Notes: generated by a model not told the origin, from the letters alone. 35,026 nt of DNA from Verrucomicrobiota bacterium (GCA_003221195.1 QHQO01000039.1:1-35026); one strand, 5' to 3'. Positions 18,916 to 26,799 are shown, counted from the stretch's first letter. A program made the numbers and translations.

Positions 18916-19094
18916 AGGCGCTGCGATATTTTTTCTGCGTTGTGTTGCCACCGCTTGCCGTGCTGTTGACGGGTCGCATCGCCAGTTTCTTTCTCAGCCT
19001 CGTTTTGACGTTGCTGGGCTGGATTCCAGGAGTTATTCACGCTTGCCTGGTCGTCAATGATTATCACGCGGAGCAGCGTGCTGCGGCGCACTGA
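18912..19094 (+). CDS. YqaE/Pmp3-family small membrane protein
   Basis: This 60-residue protein has two hydrophobic helices (about residues 5-20 and 24-47) and the Pmp3 pattern: a short N-terminus, LPPLAVLLTGRIASFFLSLVLTLLGWIPGVIHACLVV. Members of the family are small inner-membrane proteins linked to salt and stress tolerance and membrane potential. It starts inside the purS stop codon (ATGA overlap) and ends seven bases before purQ, so it is embedded in a purine operon. Why a stress-type membrane protein sits there is unclear. Confidence 0.88.
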   Translation: MKALRYFFCVVLPPLAVLLTGRIASFFLSLVLTLLGWIPGVIHACLVVNDYHAEQRAAAH

Positions 19095-19101
19095 ATTGAT
19101 G

Positions 19102-19836
19102 ATGAGATTCGCGGTCGTCCAGTTTCCCGGTTCAAATTGCGATCAGGATTGCGTTGCGGCGATTAATGGACTCGACGGATTGCACGCCGAATACGTTTGG
19201 CACAAGGAAACCTCGCTGGACGATTTTGAAGCAATTGTGCTGCCGGGTGGCTTTGCATACGGCGATTACCTGCGTTGCGGCGCCATTGCTCGCTTTTCGC
19301 CGATCATGAAGGCGGTGATTAGTGAGGCGGGCGCTGGGAAGCTTGTCCTCGGGACATGTAACGGATTCCAAGTTTTATGCGAGGCCGGTCTGCTACCGGG
19401 CGCGCTGGTTCGCAATCGCTCGTTGCGTTTCGTGTGTGACATGGTCAATACCCGCGTAGAAGTAGATGACTCACCATTCACTCACGGTTGCCCAAAGGGG
19501 ACCCTTCTCCGACTGCCGGTAGCCCATGGCGAAGGCTGTTTCTACGCAGACGCAGCGACGTTGCGCGAGCTGAACGCAAATCGACAAGTGATTTTGCGTT
19601 ACACTGACAACAAAGGTTGCATTGTGCCGGAAGCAAATCCAAATGGGTCGATCGAAAACATCGCAGGCGTCTGCAGTCGCGAGCGAAACGTGTTTGGCCT
19701 CATGCCTCATCCTGATCGTGCATCGGATGCGCGACTTGGCAGTATGGATGGTGCGAAGATCTTCCGCTCAATGGTGCAAAGTATCAGTGCGAGTCGTGCG
19801 GCGCGCAGATCAGAGCGCGTCAAGCAGGTTGCGTGA
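19102..19836 (+). CDS. purQ: Phosphoribosylformylglycinamidine synthase subunit PurQ (glutaminase)
   Basis: The 244-residue PurQ releases ammonia from glutamine for PurL. It has the opening RFAVVQFPGSNCDQDC, the GGFAYGDYLRCGA segment and the nucleophile C86 in GTCNGFQ. The catalytic His is H203 in LMPHPDRAS. The position two after it is Asp (D205), where the family normally has Glu as the third member of the triad. The rest of the domain is intact, so it is probably active. The start at 19102 gives the canonical N-terminus; an ATG three bases upstream is possible. It shares a GTGA overlap with bioD. purL is not in the window. Confidence 0.96.
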   Translation: MRFAVVQFPGSNCDQDCVAAINGLDGLHAEYVWHKETSLDDFEAIVLPGGFAYGDYLRCGAIARFSPIMKAVISEAGAGKLVLGTCNGFQVLCEAGLLPGALVRNRSLRFVCDMVNTRVEVDDSPFTHGCPKGTLLRLPVAHGEGCFYADAATLRELNANRQVILRYTDNKGCIVPEANPNGSIENIAGVCSRERNVFGLMPHPDRASDARLGSMDGAKIFRSMVQSISASRAARRSERVKQVA

Positions 19837-20483
19837 GCCTTTTCGTCACCGGGACGGACACGGGTGTAGGCAAGACGTATACTGCCACCCGGCTTTTGCA
19901 GCTATTGCGCGCATCGGGCGCGTCCTGTGCGGGGATGAAACCGATCTGCTGCGGAGACCGTCGAGATGCAGAGCTTCTCCTAGCCTCTGGTTGTGACGGT
20001 CTGACAATCGAAGAAATCAATCCGGTTTGGTTAAAGACGCCTGCGGCGCCTATCGTGGGCAGCTTGGTTGAGAAAACGAATATCCATATCGAAAATATAC
20101 TCGCTGCTTTTCATGCTCTTCAGAACCGGGTTGAACACGTCATCGTCGAAGGGGCAGGTGGCTGGATGGTACCGATTCGTCCTGATTATTTCATCAGTGA
20201 CCTGGCTGTGGCGATGGAGCTGCCAGTCCTGGCGGTCGCATACAATCGGCTCGGTTGCCTCAATCATGCGGCGCTTACTGTCCAAAGCATCGTGGGACAC
20301 GGACTCCCTTGTGTGGGGCTCGTGTTGAACAACGCGCAAGATATCGGCGACATAGCGGCTCTGACCAATGCCGATATTCTCAGAAAAATTCTGGATGTTC
20401 CAGTGCTCTGCGGACTAGGGAAAAACCTTACAGAATTGCCTGTTGACTGGCGACTTATGCTAGATTCGACAATCGACTCCTAG
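19833..20483 (+). CDS. bioD: Dethiobiotin synthetase
   Basis: The 216-residue protein is BioD, which closes the ureido ring of dethiobiotin from 7,8-diaminopelargonate, CO2 and ATP. The P-loop GTDTGVGKT is at residues 7-15, GMKPICCG carries the lysine for substrate binding, and VEGAGGWMVPI is the second nucleotide motif. VAYNRLGCLNHAALTVQ matches the family. The GTG start overlaps the purQ stop codon by four bases, so it is translationally coupled to the purine genes. No other biotin gene (bioA, bioB, bioF) is in the window, so this is a stand-alone copy in a pur operon. Confidence 0.95.
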   Translation: MSLFVTGTDTGVGKTYTATRLLQLLRASGASCAGMKPICCGDRRDAELLLASGCDGLTIEEINPVWLKTPAAPIVGSLVEKTNIHIENILAAFHALQNRVEHVIVEGAGGWMVPIRPDYFISDLAVAMELPVLAVAYNRLGCLNHAALTVQSIVGHGLPCVGLVLNNAQDIGDIAALTNADILRKILDVPVLCGLGKNLTELPVDWRLMLDSTIDS

Positions 20484-20609
20484 CGTGTCGCGTCGATACA
20501 GAGTTGTAAAAAAAACGAACACTTTCCTCGGGATTCTGTGTGCGCTCCTACCGGGAAATGAGATTGGCATCCCTGTTGCTCTCTTTATCCCGAAAAATCG
20601 CTTATTTTT

Positions 20610-21086
20610 ATGCTCTTACAAAAAACCTTACACATGAGTCAACCGGTGCCAGAGTGTAAAGCACGTCTTGCCAGCATTCAGTCATATCGGCGGCAGTTTC
20701 TGATGGTCACGCGAGCAACTGTCACTTCGTCCAAGACGGTCGATTTCAGCTTCCGAGGCCCGCTGGGCTTCGAAGCTCATACAGTGCTCTTGTCGGTCGA
20801 GAGCGACTCACCTGACCAATACGCATTCGAGTCCGTCGGCGGAAATATTGCGCTGATGGGCATCGTTGATTTTGCTGAGATTCGACCAAATTGCACCGAA
20901 GTCACGCTAGCGGTTCACTACGACATCAAGAATAAGCTGTTTGCCTGGCTGGATCGGCGCTTGCATTTTGTCGACAATTTTGTCACCGCCGAACTGCGCA
21001 GTATCCGTGCGCACTTTGAAGGCATCGCTGCTAGTTACCTGGATCACGCGCGCGTTATGCCGATGTTCCAAACGGCCACCGCCTGA
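20610..21086 (+). CDS. Conserved protein of unknown function (possibly SRPBCC-like)
   Basis: The 158-residue product is not recognised with confidence. It has alternating beta-like segments (VDFSFRGPLGFEAHTVLLSVES, then NIALMGIVDFAEIRPNCTEVTLAVHYDI) and an amphipathic C-terminal helix (FVDNFVTAELRSIRAHFEG). This order resembles small lipid- or ligand-binding folds such as SRPBCC, but that is a guess. There is no signal peptide or membrane segment. An ATG at 20634 (giving MSQPVPEC) is an equally good start. The gene faces tyrS tail to tail. The 126 bases upstream hold an A-rich run but no clear promoter. Confidence 0.6.
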   Translation: MLLQKTLHMSQPVPECKARLASIQSYRRQFLMVTRATVTSSKTVDFSFRGPLGFEAHTVLLSVESDSPDQYAFESVGGNIALMGIVDFAEIRPNCTEVTLAVHYDIKNKLFAWLDRRLHFVDNFVTAELRSIRAHFEGIAASYLDHARVMPMFQTATA

Positions 21087-21144
21087 CAAAGCCAGTACCT
21101 GAAACAGTGGAATGCCGTTCGCGCCGCGTTGCGCGCGCTCTGGA

Positions 21145-22329
21145 TCAGTGCACTCGCACCGCGTGTTTTCTATCGAGGCGAAGAGTTTGACCTGACTTAA
21201 CGGTAAGCGTGGCTTTAGGGTCGCGAATTTTCGCTCCGTCGATTTCTACGCTTCCCTGTTTAATCAGTCGCGAGACTTCGCTGTGCGATTTTTCCAGATT
21301 GAATACTTCCCGATAAATCTTCGAAACGAGCGTCACCGCTGGTAGATCCTCTCCTGAAATCACTGGAAACGCCGGCAGATCGGCGTGTTCCAAATCGCGT
21401 TTGCTGAAGCGGATATTCCACTCATCGAGCGTTTTTTGAGCAACAGCAGTCGAGTGGTACGTCTGAACAATCTCGAACGCGAGCTGCTTCTTGGCTTCGA
21501 GCGGATGCACTTCAACCGGTGGAGTGCGTCCCAGGAGCAAGTCATAATATGGCGCCATCAAAGCGTCCGAGATGCTCATCAGTTTTCCGAACATCTCAGA
21601 GGCCGGTTCGTTAATTCCGACAAAGTTGCCGAGGCTCTTACTCATTTTCCTGGAGCCATCCAACCCCTCGAGAATCGGGAGCAGAAAAACAACCTGCTGC
21701 GGCAATCTTTCCTCTTTTTGGAAATCGCGCCCGATTAAGATGTTGAAGAGCTGGTCCGTTCCCCCAAGTTCCACGTCAGCCTTTACCATTACTGAATCCC
21801 AGCCCTGCATGATTGGATATTGAATTTCGTGAGCGCGAATCGATTGCTCGTTATCGATTCGCGTCTTGAAGTCTTCTCGCTGCAACATTTGCTGCAATGT
21901 GACCCGGCTATTGAGTCGAATAACATCTTCAAACGACATGGTTCGAAACCAGTCGCCGTTACAGACGGTTTCTGTTCGCTCCGGATCGAGAATCTTAAAA
22001 GCCTGCTCGCGATAAGTCGCCGCATTCGCTTGGACGTCATCGTGCGTCAATTGTGGCCGCGTCACAGATCGACCACTCGGGTCGCCAATCATTCCCGTGA
22101 AATCGCCGATGATTAGAATTGCCTGGTGCCCCAGGTCTTGAAACTGCCGCAGTTTTCGCAAAACAATGGTGTGCCCAAGGTGAATATCGGAGGTAGTTGG
22201 ATCGACACCTAATTTCACACGCAACGGGCGGCCCAGCGCGAGTTTGTCGCGCAGTTCTTTTTCGTCGATGAGTTGGGCGGCGCCTTGCTTTAGCAACGCC
22301 AGAGCTTCATCCGGTTGCATGATCAACAA
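21145..22329 (-). CDS. tyrS: Tyrosyl-tRNA synthetase
   Basis: The 394-residue protein is a class I TyrRS that charges tRNA-Tyr. The HIGH motif appears as HLGH in TTSDIHLGHTIVL, the tyrosine and tRNA site includes GGTDQLFNILIGRD, and the KMSKS loop is GSRKMSKSLGNFVG. A C-terminal S4 RNA-binding domain is present (VSRLIKQGSVEIDGAKI). The motif style and length fit the TyrZ-like form of the enzyme. The first ATG (22327-22329) is used; one three codons later is also possible. It sits 20 bases behind the secreted-protein gene and is probably co-transcribed with it. It converges with the unknown gene at 20610. Confidence 0.97.
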   Translation of the reverse strand: MLIMQPDEALALLKQGAAQLIDEKELRDKLALGRPLRVKLGVDPTTSDIHLGHTIVLRKLRQFQDLGHQAILIIGDFTGMIGDPSGRSVTRPQLTHDDVQANAATYREQAFKILDPERTETVCNGDWFRTMSFEDVIRLNSRVTLQQMLQREDFKTRIDNEQSIRAHEIQYPIMQGWDSVMVKADVELGGTDQLFNILIGRDFQKEERLPQQVVFLLPILEGLDGSRKMSKSLGNFVGINEPASEMFGKLMSISDALMAPYYDLLLGRTPPVEVHPLEAKKQLAFEIVQTYHSTAVAQKTLDEWNIRFSKRDLEHADLPAFPVISGEDLPAVTLVSKIYREVFNLEKSHSEVSRLIKQGSVEIDGAKIRDPKATLTVKSGQTLRLDRKHAVRVH

Positions 22330-22349
22330 TAGCGCGCCCGGCCTGCGCG

Positions 22350-22868
22350 CTACTTGTTTTTGTTCAGCAACCCGCGCACCTGGTCGATCGTGAGCGGTGC
22401 GTTTTGCCGGTTGAGCGACTTTTGACTTTTGCCCTGATCCAGAAAAGGTCGGTTCTGGGCGTATGCGCGGCTGGCAATCTTTTTGTCGGATTGAGAAGCT
22501 TCGCGGGGCCCGCGGGCCGATTGAGTGGGATAAGCAAGTCGAGAATTTCCCGCAGCTTGCTGCAATGAATTCTGAAATGCGCTGCGGCTACCGTGGAAAG
22601 GCTGGGAATTGAATTGCTGCGTCGAGAGTTCACGTGTTCCCAAAAACGTTTTCGACTTAGATTTTTTCTCGACGTAAAACGTACTGACCCTCGCCTTCTT
22701 GTTTATTGACGTGCCATCAGCGATGAATTTCTTCTTCTGTTCGCTGCTTTGCAGGGTCATGTCCGGCCTAAGCAGGCGATCGACGAGCTTGCGCTCTTGG
22801 TCCTGAGCGCGGAGGCAGGAAAGAGCAGTCAGCAGCAGTGATACTGAGATCGCCAGCGATTTCCCCAC
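22350..22868 (-). CDS. Secreted basic low-complexity protein of unknown function
   Basis: The 172-residue protein begins with a signal peptide (MGKSLAISVSLLLTALSCLRAQ). The mature part is rich in Ser, Gln, Lys, Arg and Asn and has no recognised domain. It contains a KKKF...KKAR basic stretch, a Gln/Ser-rich middle (TQQFNSQPFHGSRSAFQ), and a more ordered C-terminal end (PLTIDQVRGLLNKNK) that may be a short helix. A cysteine at residue 18 lies before the likely cleavage site but does not form a convincing lipobox. It precedes tyrS by 20 bases on the same strand, yet nothing in it hints at translation. I do not recognise the family. Confidence 0.65.
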   Translation of the reverse strand: MGKSLAISVSLLLTALSCLRAQDQERKLVDRLLRPDMTLQSSEQKKKFIADGTSINKKARVSTFYVEKKSKSKTFLGTRELSTQQFNSQPFHGSRSAFQNSLQQAAGNSRLAYPTQSARGPREASQSDKKIASRAYAQNRPFLDQGKSQKSLNRQNAPLTIDQVRGLLNKNK

Positions 22869-22927
22869 GCGCCGAGGCTGCCGAAATTACAATGTGTTTG
22901 TAAAGCAAATTCGCTGGCGACTCGGCA

Positions 22928-22965
22928 GGCGAGGCCGCTCGCCGGCTCCACGGACAAGGTCCGTG
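22928..22965. repeat. Double hairpin in the gap upstream of dodecin
   Basis: GGCGAG with CTCGCC (22928-22943) forms one perfect 6-base stem around 4 bases. CACGGAC with GTCCGTG (22949-22965) forms a second perfect 7-base stem around AAG. The two are five bases apart in the 155-base gap between divergent genes. Tandem hairpins of this kind are typical of dispersed REP/BIME-like elements; whether they repeat elsewhere cannot be seen here. Confidence 0.5.
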
Positions 22966-23023
22966 CCAGCTGAGACTCGCCTTTTTATTGTTTTTCCCTA
23001 CGCTCTCAGGAAATAATGGGCCC

Positions 23024-23233
23024 ATGTCTGATCATGTTTACAAAAAGATTGAGGTCGTCGGCTCTTCGCCGACTGGATTTGAAGACGCAATAACGAATGC
23101 GCTGGCACGCGCTGAGAAAACCGTACGTAATATGCGGTGGTTTGAGGTGACTGAGACGCGCGGATACATCGAAAACGGCAAGGTCGGTCATTGGCAGGTG
23201 ACACTCAAGATTGGGTTCACCTTGGAGGGCTGA
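23024..23233 (+). CDS. Dodecin family flavin-storage protein
   Basis: The 69-residue protein matches dodecin, a dodecameric shell that binds flavin (or related cofactors) between aromatic residues. The opening [43 protein letters not shown] is the family pattern, with the Trp of MRWFEV as the stacking residue, and it closes with [15 protein letters not shown]. The ATG at 23024 is chosen because the domain starts there; the open frame continues 12 codons upstream without similarity. It stands alone, divergent from the secreted-protein gene, and ends beside a REP-like element. Confidence 0.95.
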   Translation: MSDHVYKKIEVVGSSPTGFEDAITNALARAEKTVRNMRWFEVTETRGYIENGKVGHWQVTLKIGFTLEG

Positions 23234-23299
23234 TTGTAGCGGCGTCTGTGTCAAACGCCGATCAGGAGCTCAGCGCTTGCCGCAGCCGGCCGCTTACAG
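23234..23299. repeat. REP-like palindromic element, copy 2 (dodecin 3' end)
   Basis: The element opens with TTGTAGCGGCG directly after the dodecin stop codon. CGGCGT (23240-23245) pairs with ACGCCG (23255-23260) around a 9-base loop. A near-complementary outer end (GCCGCTTACA region near 23299) pairs with the opening TGTAGCGGC, giving a larger folded unit. It fills the gap between two convergent genes and shares its opening with copy 1 at 14452. Confidence 0.6.
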
Positions 23300-23301
23300 C
23301 A

Positions 23302-23583
23302 TCATTCTTCTTCCTGCGCCGCCTGATACAGCTTGGCGGCGCCGTAAATTAGAATGGCGGGTCTCAGGGCCACAACGAGCAATCGAAAAAGACCGCCCAA
23401 AATTCGGCCCAGCGGCAGCCGGTTCAAAACGTAGCCGGCCATAAACGCACACAGAAGTGATTGTGCCGGTTTTTCCCGAATGTAATCCTCAGTTTCGCTA
23501 AGAGCTGTCTCGACCTGTTCTTTCACCCAATGCAGTCCGCGTTCCGGAAATTCAGCGGCGACTTCAGCAGTTGATCGGTCCAT
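23302..23583 (-). CDS. Small protein with C-terminal membrane segment (YqjD/ElaB-like layout)
   Basis: The 93-residue protein has an amphipathic, charged N-terminal half (EFPERGLHWVKEQVETALSETEDYIREKP) that could form a coiled coil. Two hydrophobic stretches follow (about residues 43-58 and 62-83), and the end is acidic (QEEE). This layout recalls DUF883/YqjD/ElaB proteins, which tie ribosomes or other partners to the inner membrane, but sequence identity to that family was not confirmed. It lies 48 bases downstream of the methyltransferase gene on the same strand. Confidence 0.65.
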   Translation of the reverse strand: MDRSTAEVAAEFPERGLHWVKEQVETALSETEDYIREKPAQSLLCAFMAGYVLNRLPLGRILGGLFRLLVVALRPAILIYGAAKLYQAAQEEE

Positions 23584-23631
23584 TTCGTTTAATGATTCGG
23601 ATTCTGATCCAGTCCTGCGCGCATCTAGCTG

Positions 23632-24543
23632 TCAACGCAAGGTCAGCCAAATCGAGCTTGCACCCGTGCCGGGTGGGAAATCAGGGAGTGGAGACGAGCG
23701 GCGCAGTGTGCCGGCGCGGCGTGCTGCCTTGAGTCCGTAGCGGGCCATCACTTCTAACGCATGCTCACCTAATGTAGAGCAATTAGTAGACACTAGAACA
23801 TGGCTGTTTCGTTCTGTCAGTTCGAGGGAATCAACCAGTAATTTTTCAAAATCGTCTTCAACGTGAAAGGTTTTTCCTCCGGGCGACCGCGAAAAAGTTG
23901 GCGGATCGAGAATGATGACGTCAAATTTCTCACCTTTCCCAGCTAACCGCGGTAGTACCGCCATCACATCGTCGGCGATGAAGCGATGGCCCATCGTTGG
24001 CAGGCCATTCAATACAAAGTTCTCGCGTCCGCGTGCCAGAGATTTCTTGGAAAGATCGATGTTGAGGGTCGTTGCTCCGACGTAGGCCGCGCCCACAGAA
24101 AAGGAGCAAGTGTAGGCAAAGCAGTTCAACAGGCGCTTGGGCGCGATGTGACGGACGAAGCTGCGATTTTCTCTCTGATCTGGAAATAGGCCCACCGAGA
24201 AGCCCGCGCCGAAGTCGATCCCAAATTTCAAACGCCGCTCGGTAGTGATCGTCTGTAGATTTTCAGCCGGGTTTCCACATATGAGCCGAGGCGGTTCGCG
24301 TAGTTCACTTTTTCGAGGAACGAATCGGGCGAAAATGCGTTCAAACTTGAAAGGGATACTGTCTCCCCATTCCTTCAATTCCTGAATGAGCCGCTCGCGA
24401 ACCAAGACTCGCTTGAACGAGATGAGAATGTCGTGCCCGAAGCGCTCCACCCAGCCATCATCCATTGTGCAGAGCCGATGCGCGTCCGTCCCCTCGGCTT
24501 GAAAATCGCGAAACAAGCTTGCATCAATCCAGCCAGGACTCAT
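23632..24543 (-). CDS. Class I SAM-dependent methyltransferase, RlmI/RlmK-like
   Basis: The 303-residue protein matches the catalytic part of RlmI/RlmK-type 23S rRNA cytosine/guanine methyltransferases. The SAM-binding site is LLNCFAYTCSFSVGAAYVGA with the acidic end of the next strand in LNIDLSKKSLARG. The catalytic motif is ILDPPTFSRSPGG. An upstream signature FPDQRENRSFV matches the family. The PUA domain usually found at the N-terminus of RlmI is missing, so the RNA target is uncertain. A class I fold for another RNA or protein substrate cannot be excluded. It is divergent from thrB, with 95 bases between starts. Confidence 0.85.
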   Translation of the reverse strand: MSPGWIDASLFRDFQAEGTDAHRLCTMDDGWVERFGHDILISFKRVLVRERLIQELKEWGDSIPFKFERIFARFVPRKSELREPPRLICGNPAENLQTITTERRLKFGIDFGAGFSVGLFPDQRENRSFVRHIAPKRLLNCFAYTCSFSVGAAYVGATTLNIDLSKKSLARGRENFVLNGLPTMGHRFIADDVMAVLPRLAGKGEKFDVIILDPPTFSRSPGGKTFHVEDDFEKLLVDSLELTERNSHVLVSTNCSTLGEHALEVMARYGLKAARRAGTLRRSSPLPDFPPGTGASSIWLTLR

Positions 24544-24638
24544 TTTCGTCAGCCGTATCTACGGGCATACTTTCGATTCGGCATGGCCTAACGGATCGGT
24601 TGCCGCTGAAGCTGGGCGCCGCTACACTCCGTCTCCGA

Positions 24639-25580
24639 ATGCAGCAAGTTACCGTTCGCGTTCCGGCGAGCACCTCGAATCTCGGTCCTGGCTTCGATTG
24701 CCTCGGTGTCGCGCTGTGCATTTATAACAGCGTAACAGTTACTCGCTGTCGATCGCGCGAACAACCCCATCCGCAAATTGTCTCGCAGGCAGCCGGCCGG
24801 TTTTTCAAACAGGCACGTCGCCGCGCGTTTTCGTTTTCTTTTTCAATTGTAGAAAAAATTCCGCGTTCGCGTGGCCTTGGTAGCAGTGCAACCATTCGCC
24901 TCGGCATTTTGTATGCGCTCAACCAGCTCAGTGGCAATCCGCTCGACCGACTGACGATTTTCCAATTGTGCGCTGACTTGGAAGGTCACCCTGATAACGC
25001 TGCACCGGCGGCTTTTGGTGGGTTTACGGTAGTGGCAGGTTCGGCGCGCTGCGCCGACTCCCGAAAGTCCGTCACGGGACGAGTCCGCCTGACTGGCGGA
25101 CTTTTGGAGCGCGGCGTCCCTACGTTTCAACGCTTCGAAGTTTCCCTGCGCTTGTACTTCGTCTTACTGGTTCCAGACCTCGAAATTCCAACTTCGACAG
25201 CGCGAAAGCTTCTGCCATCGAAAATTTCGCATGCCGCCGCGGTTGCAAATTGTGCAAATGCGTGTGCGATTGCTGCTGCCTTCGCCTCAAAAGATTACAA
25301 AAAACTGCGCGGCGCCTTTACCGATTATCTGCATCAGCCGTTTCGCGGAAAACTGATTCCATTTCTTCCAGGGGTCATCGCCGGCACGGAAAAAGAAGGT
25401 GCGCTTGGTGCTTTCCTTAGCGGAAGCGGGTCGACAATCTGCGCGATAACGTTGCAACAGCCAGATCGGGTTGCTGCGGCCATGAAGCGTGCTGCCCGGT
25501 CGTCGCTGTCGCGTACAATCGTCACGCGTGCCGACAACCAAGGCGCGCGTATTATCCGATCACCGATCACGGATCACTGA
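24639..25580 (+). CDS. thrB: Homoserine kinase
   Basis: The 313-residue protein is a GHMP-family homoserine kinase in the threonine pathway. The three family motifs are visible: VRVPASTSNLGPGFDCLG near the start, PRSRGLGSSATIRLG as the phosphate-binding loop, and GAFLSGSGSTICAI near the C-terminus. The open frame extends 58 codons upstream, but the ATG at 24639 starts exactly at the conserved N-terminus, and the longer version would overlap the divergent methyltransferase gene. The C-terminal residues SPITDH and the stop codon lie inside a heptamer repeat array, so the array has been recruited as the protein's end. lpxK begins 12 bases later. Confidence 0.93.
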   Translation: MQQVTVRVPASTSNLGPGFDCLGVALCIYNSVTVTRCRSREQPHPQIVSQAAGRFFKQARRRAFSFSFSIVEKIPRSRGLGSSATIRLGILYALNQLSGNPLDRLTIFQLCADLEGHPDNAAPAAFGGFTVVAGSARCADSRKSVTGRVRLTGGLLERGVPTFQRFEVSLRLYFVLLVPDLEIPTSTARKLLPSKISHAAAVANCANACAIAAAFASKDYKKLRGAFTDYLHQPFRGKLIPFLPGVIAGTEKEGALGAFLSGSGSTICAITLQQPDRVAAAMKRAARSSLSRTIVTRADNQGARIIRSPITDH

Positions 25581-25584
25581 TCAC
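25557..25584. repeat. GATCAC heptamer tandem array at the thrB 3' end
   Basis: Four 7-base units of consensus NGATCAC start at 25557, 25564, 25571 and 25578. Only the first base of each unit varies (C, C, G, T). The first three units encode the end of ThrB and the fourth contains its TGA stop codon. The array ends eight bases before the lpxK start codon. Confidence 0.8.
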
Positions 25585-25592
25585 CATTTGCC

Positions 25593-26783
25593 ATGGGCCG
25601 GCGGCTTGAAAATCTGGAACAGTTTGGAATCGACGTTGTGCTCGAGCGCCGTCATGGCGTACGCGCCTCGATTTTGCGGGGAATCCTCTACGCGCTTTCG
25701 TTCGCTTACGATCGGCTCGTCCAAATGCGGCTTTATTTTTATCGCAAAAGAATTTTTCGCGAGCGCGCGCTTGGCGTTCTCGTGATCAGCGTGGGCAACC
25801 TGACTGTGGGAGGTACAGGCAAAACGCCTATTGTGGAAAAGATTGCCCGCGCGCTGCAGACGGGCGGGCGCCGGGTGGCGATTCTTAGTCGCGGCTACAA
25901 AAGCATGCCGCGCAGACGAAGCTTGCTAAGTCGCCTCTACAACAGAAATCCTGATCCTCCCCGAACTGTCTCCGATGGCACTTCGCTCTTGCTTGATTCG
26001 CGTACAGCTGGTGATGAGCCGTACATGCTGGCGCACAACTTGAAGAACGTGATCGTCCTCGTGGACAAAGATCGCGTCAAAAGTGGTCTGCTTGCCATCG
26101 ACAAATGGAAAGTCGATACCCTCCTGCTCGACGACGGCTTGCAGTATCTCCATCTCAAACATCGGCTGGACATCGTGCTTGTGGATCGGCAGGCGCCGTT
26201 CGGCAATGAATTTCTTCTTCCGCGTGGCACGCTGCGTGAGGCGCCGCGAAATCTTCGACGCGCCAGTTACATCTTTATCACGAAAAGTACAGGGGAATCC
26301 AACGACGTGCTTGTGAAACGGATTCGCCGTTACAATCGCACCGCGGAGATTATCGAATGCGCGCACAAGCCGCTCTATCTGCAGAATGTTTTCACCGGCG
26401 AAAAAGTGCCACTGGAGCGTTTGCGTGACACTTTTATTGGTTCGATCAGCGCCATCGCCGCGCCTGAAAGCTTCGAAGGCGCACTGGAAAAGCTCGGCGC
26501 GTACGTCGACCTGGCCAAGCGTTACATCGATCACCACTACTATACCGAAGCGGAGCTAATCAGTTTCATCAAACGTTGTATCCGACGCGATCTGGAGATG
26601 ATTGTGACAACTGAAAAAGATTCGGTGCGCATGCCGCGTTTGCCCGACGCTAAACTAAAAGTACCCATTTATTTTTTGCGGGTGGAGATTGAAATTCTTA
26701 GCGGACATGAAAGCTGGGAGCATTGTGTGGCGCGCATTTGCAAACCACAGCCCCTGCTGCCTCCCGAGAGGTTCTTCGCCTGA
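25593..26783 (+). CDS. lpxK: Tetraacyldisaccharide 4'-kinase
   Basis: The 396-residue protein is LpxK, the inner-membrane-associated kinase that phosphorylates the lipid A precursor. The Walker A is [14 protein letters not shown] at about residues 65-78, SRGYK follows, and the Walker-B-like DDGLQYLHL (about 175-183) carries the paired acidic residues. [10 protein letters not shown] near residue 340 is a late family motif. The N-terminal segment ([27 protein letters not shown]) fits the membrane-associating helix. It shows that the organism makes lipid A. It is spaced 12 bases behind thrB. Confidence 0.96.
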   Translation: MGRRLENLEQFGIDVVLERRHGVRASILRGILYALSFAYDRLVQMRLYFYRKRIFRERALGVLVISVGNLTVGGTGKTPIVEKIARALQTGGRRVAILSRGYKSMPRRRSLLSRLYNRNPDPPRTVSDGTSLLLDSRTAGDEPYMLAHNLKNVIVLVDKDRVKSGLLAIDKWKVDTLLLDDGLQYLHLKHRLDIVLVDRQAPFGNEFLLPRGTLREAPRNLRRASYIFITKSTGESNDVLVKRIRRYNRTAEIIECAHKPLYLQNVFTGEKVPLERLRDTFIGSISAIAAPESFEGALEKLGAYVDLAKRYIDHHYYTEAELISFIKRCIRRDLEMIVTTEKDSVRMPRLPDAKLKVPIYFLRVEIEILSGHESWEHCVARICKPQPLLPPERFFA

Positions 26784-26799
26784 TGGTTTTCTCAATTCA

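Noticed and set aside
24465-24638. 58-codon extension of thrB
   Set aside because: The conserved homoserine kinase N-terminus starts at 24639, and the extension overlaps the divergent methyltransferase gene.
25557-25584. CRISPR-like array
   Set aside because: Units are 7 bases and directly adjacent, with no spacers and no cas genes nearby; the same holds for the other three arrays.
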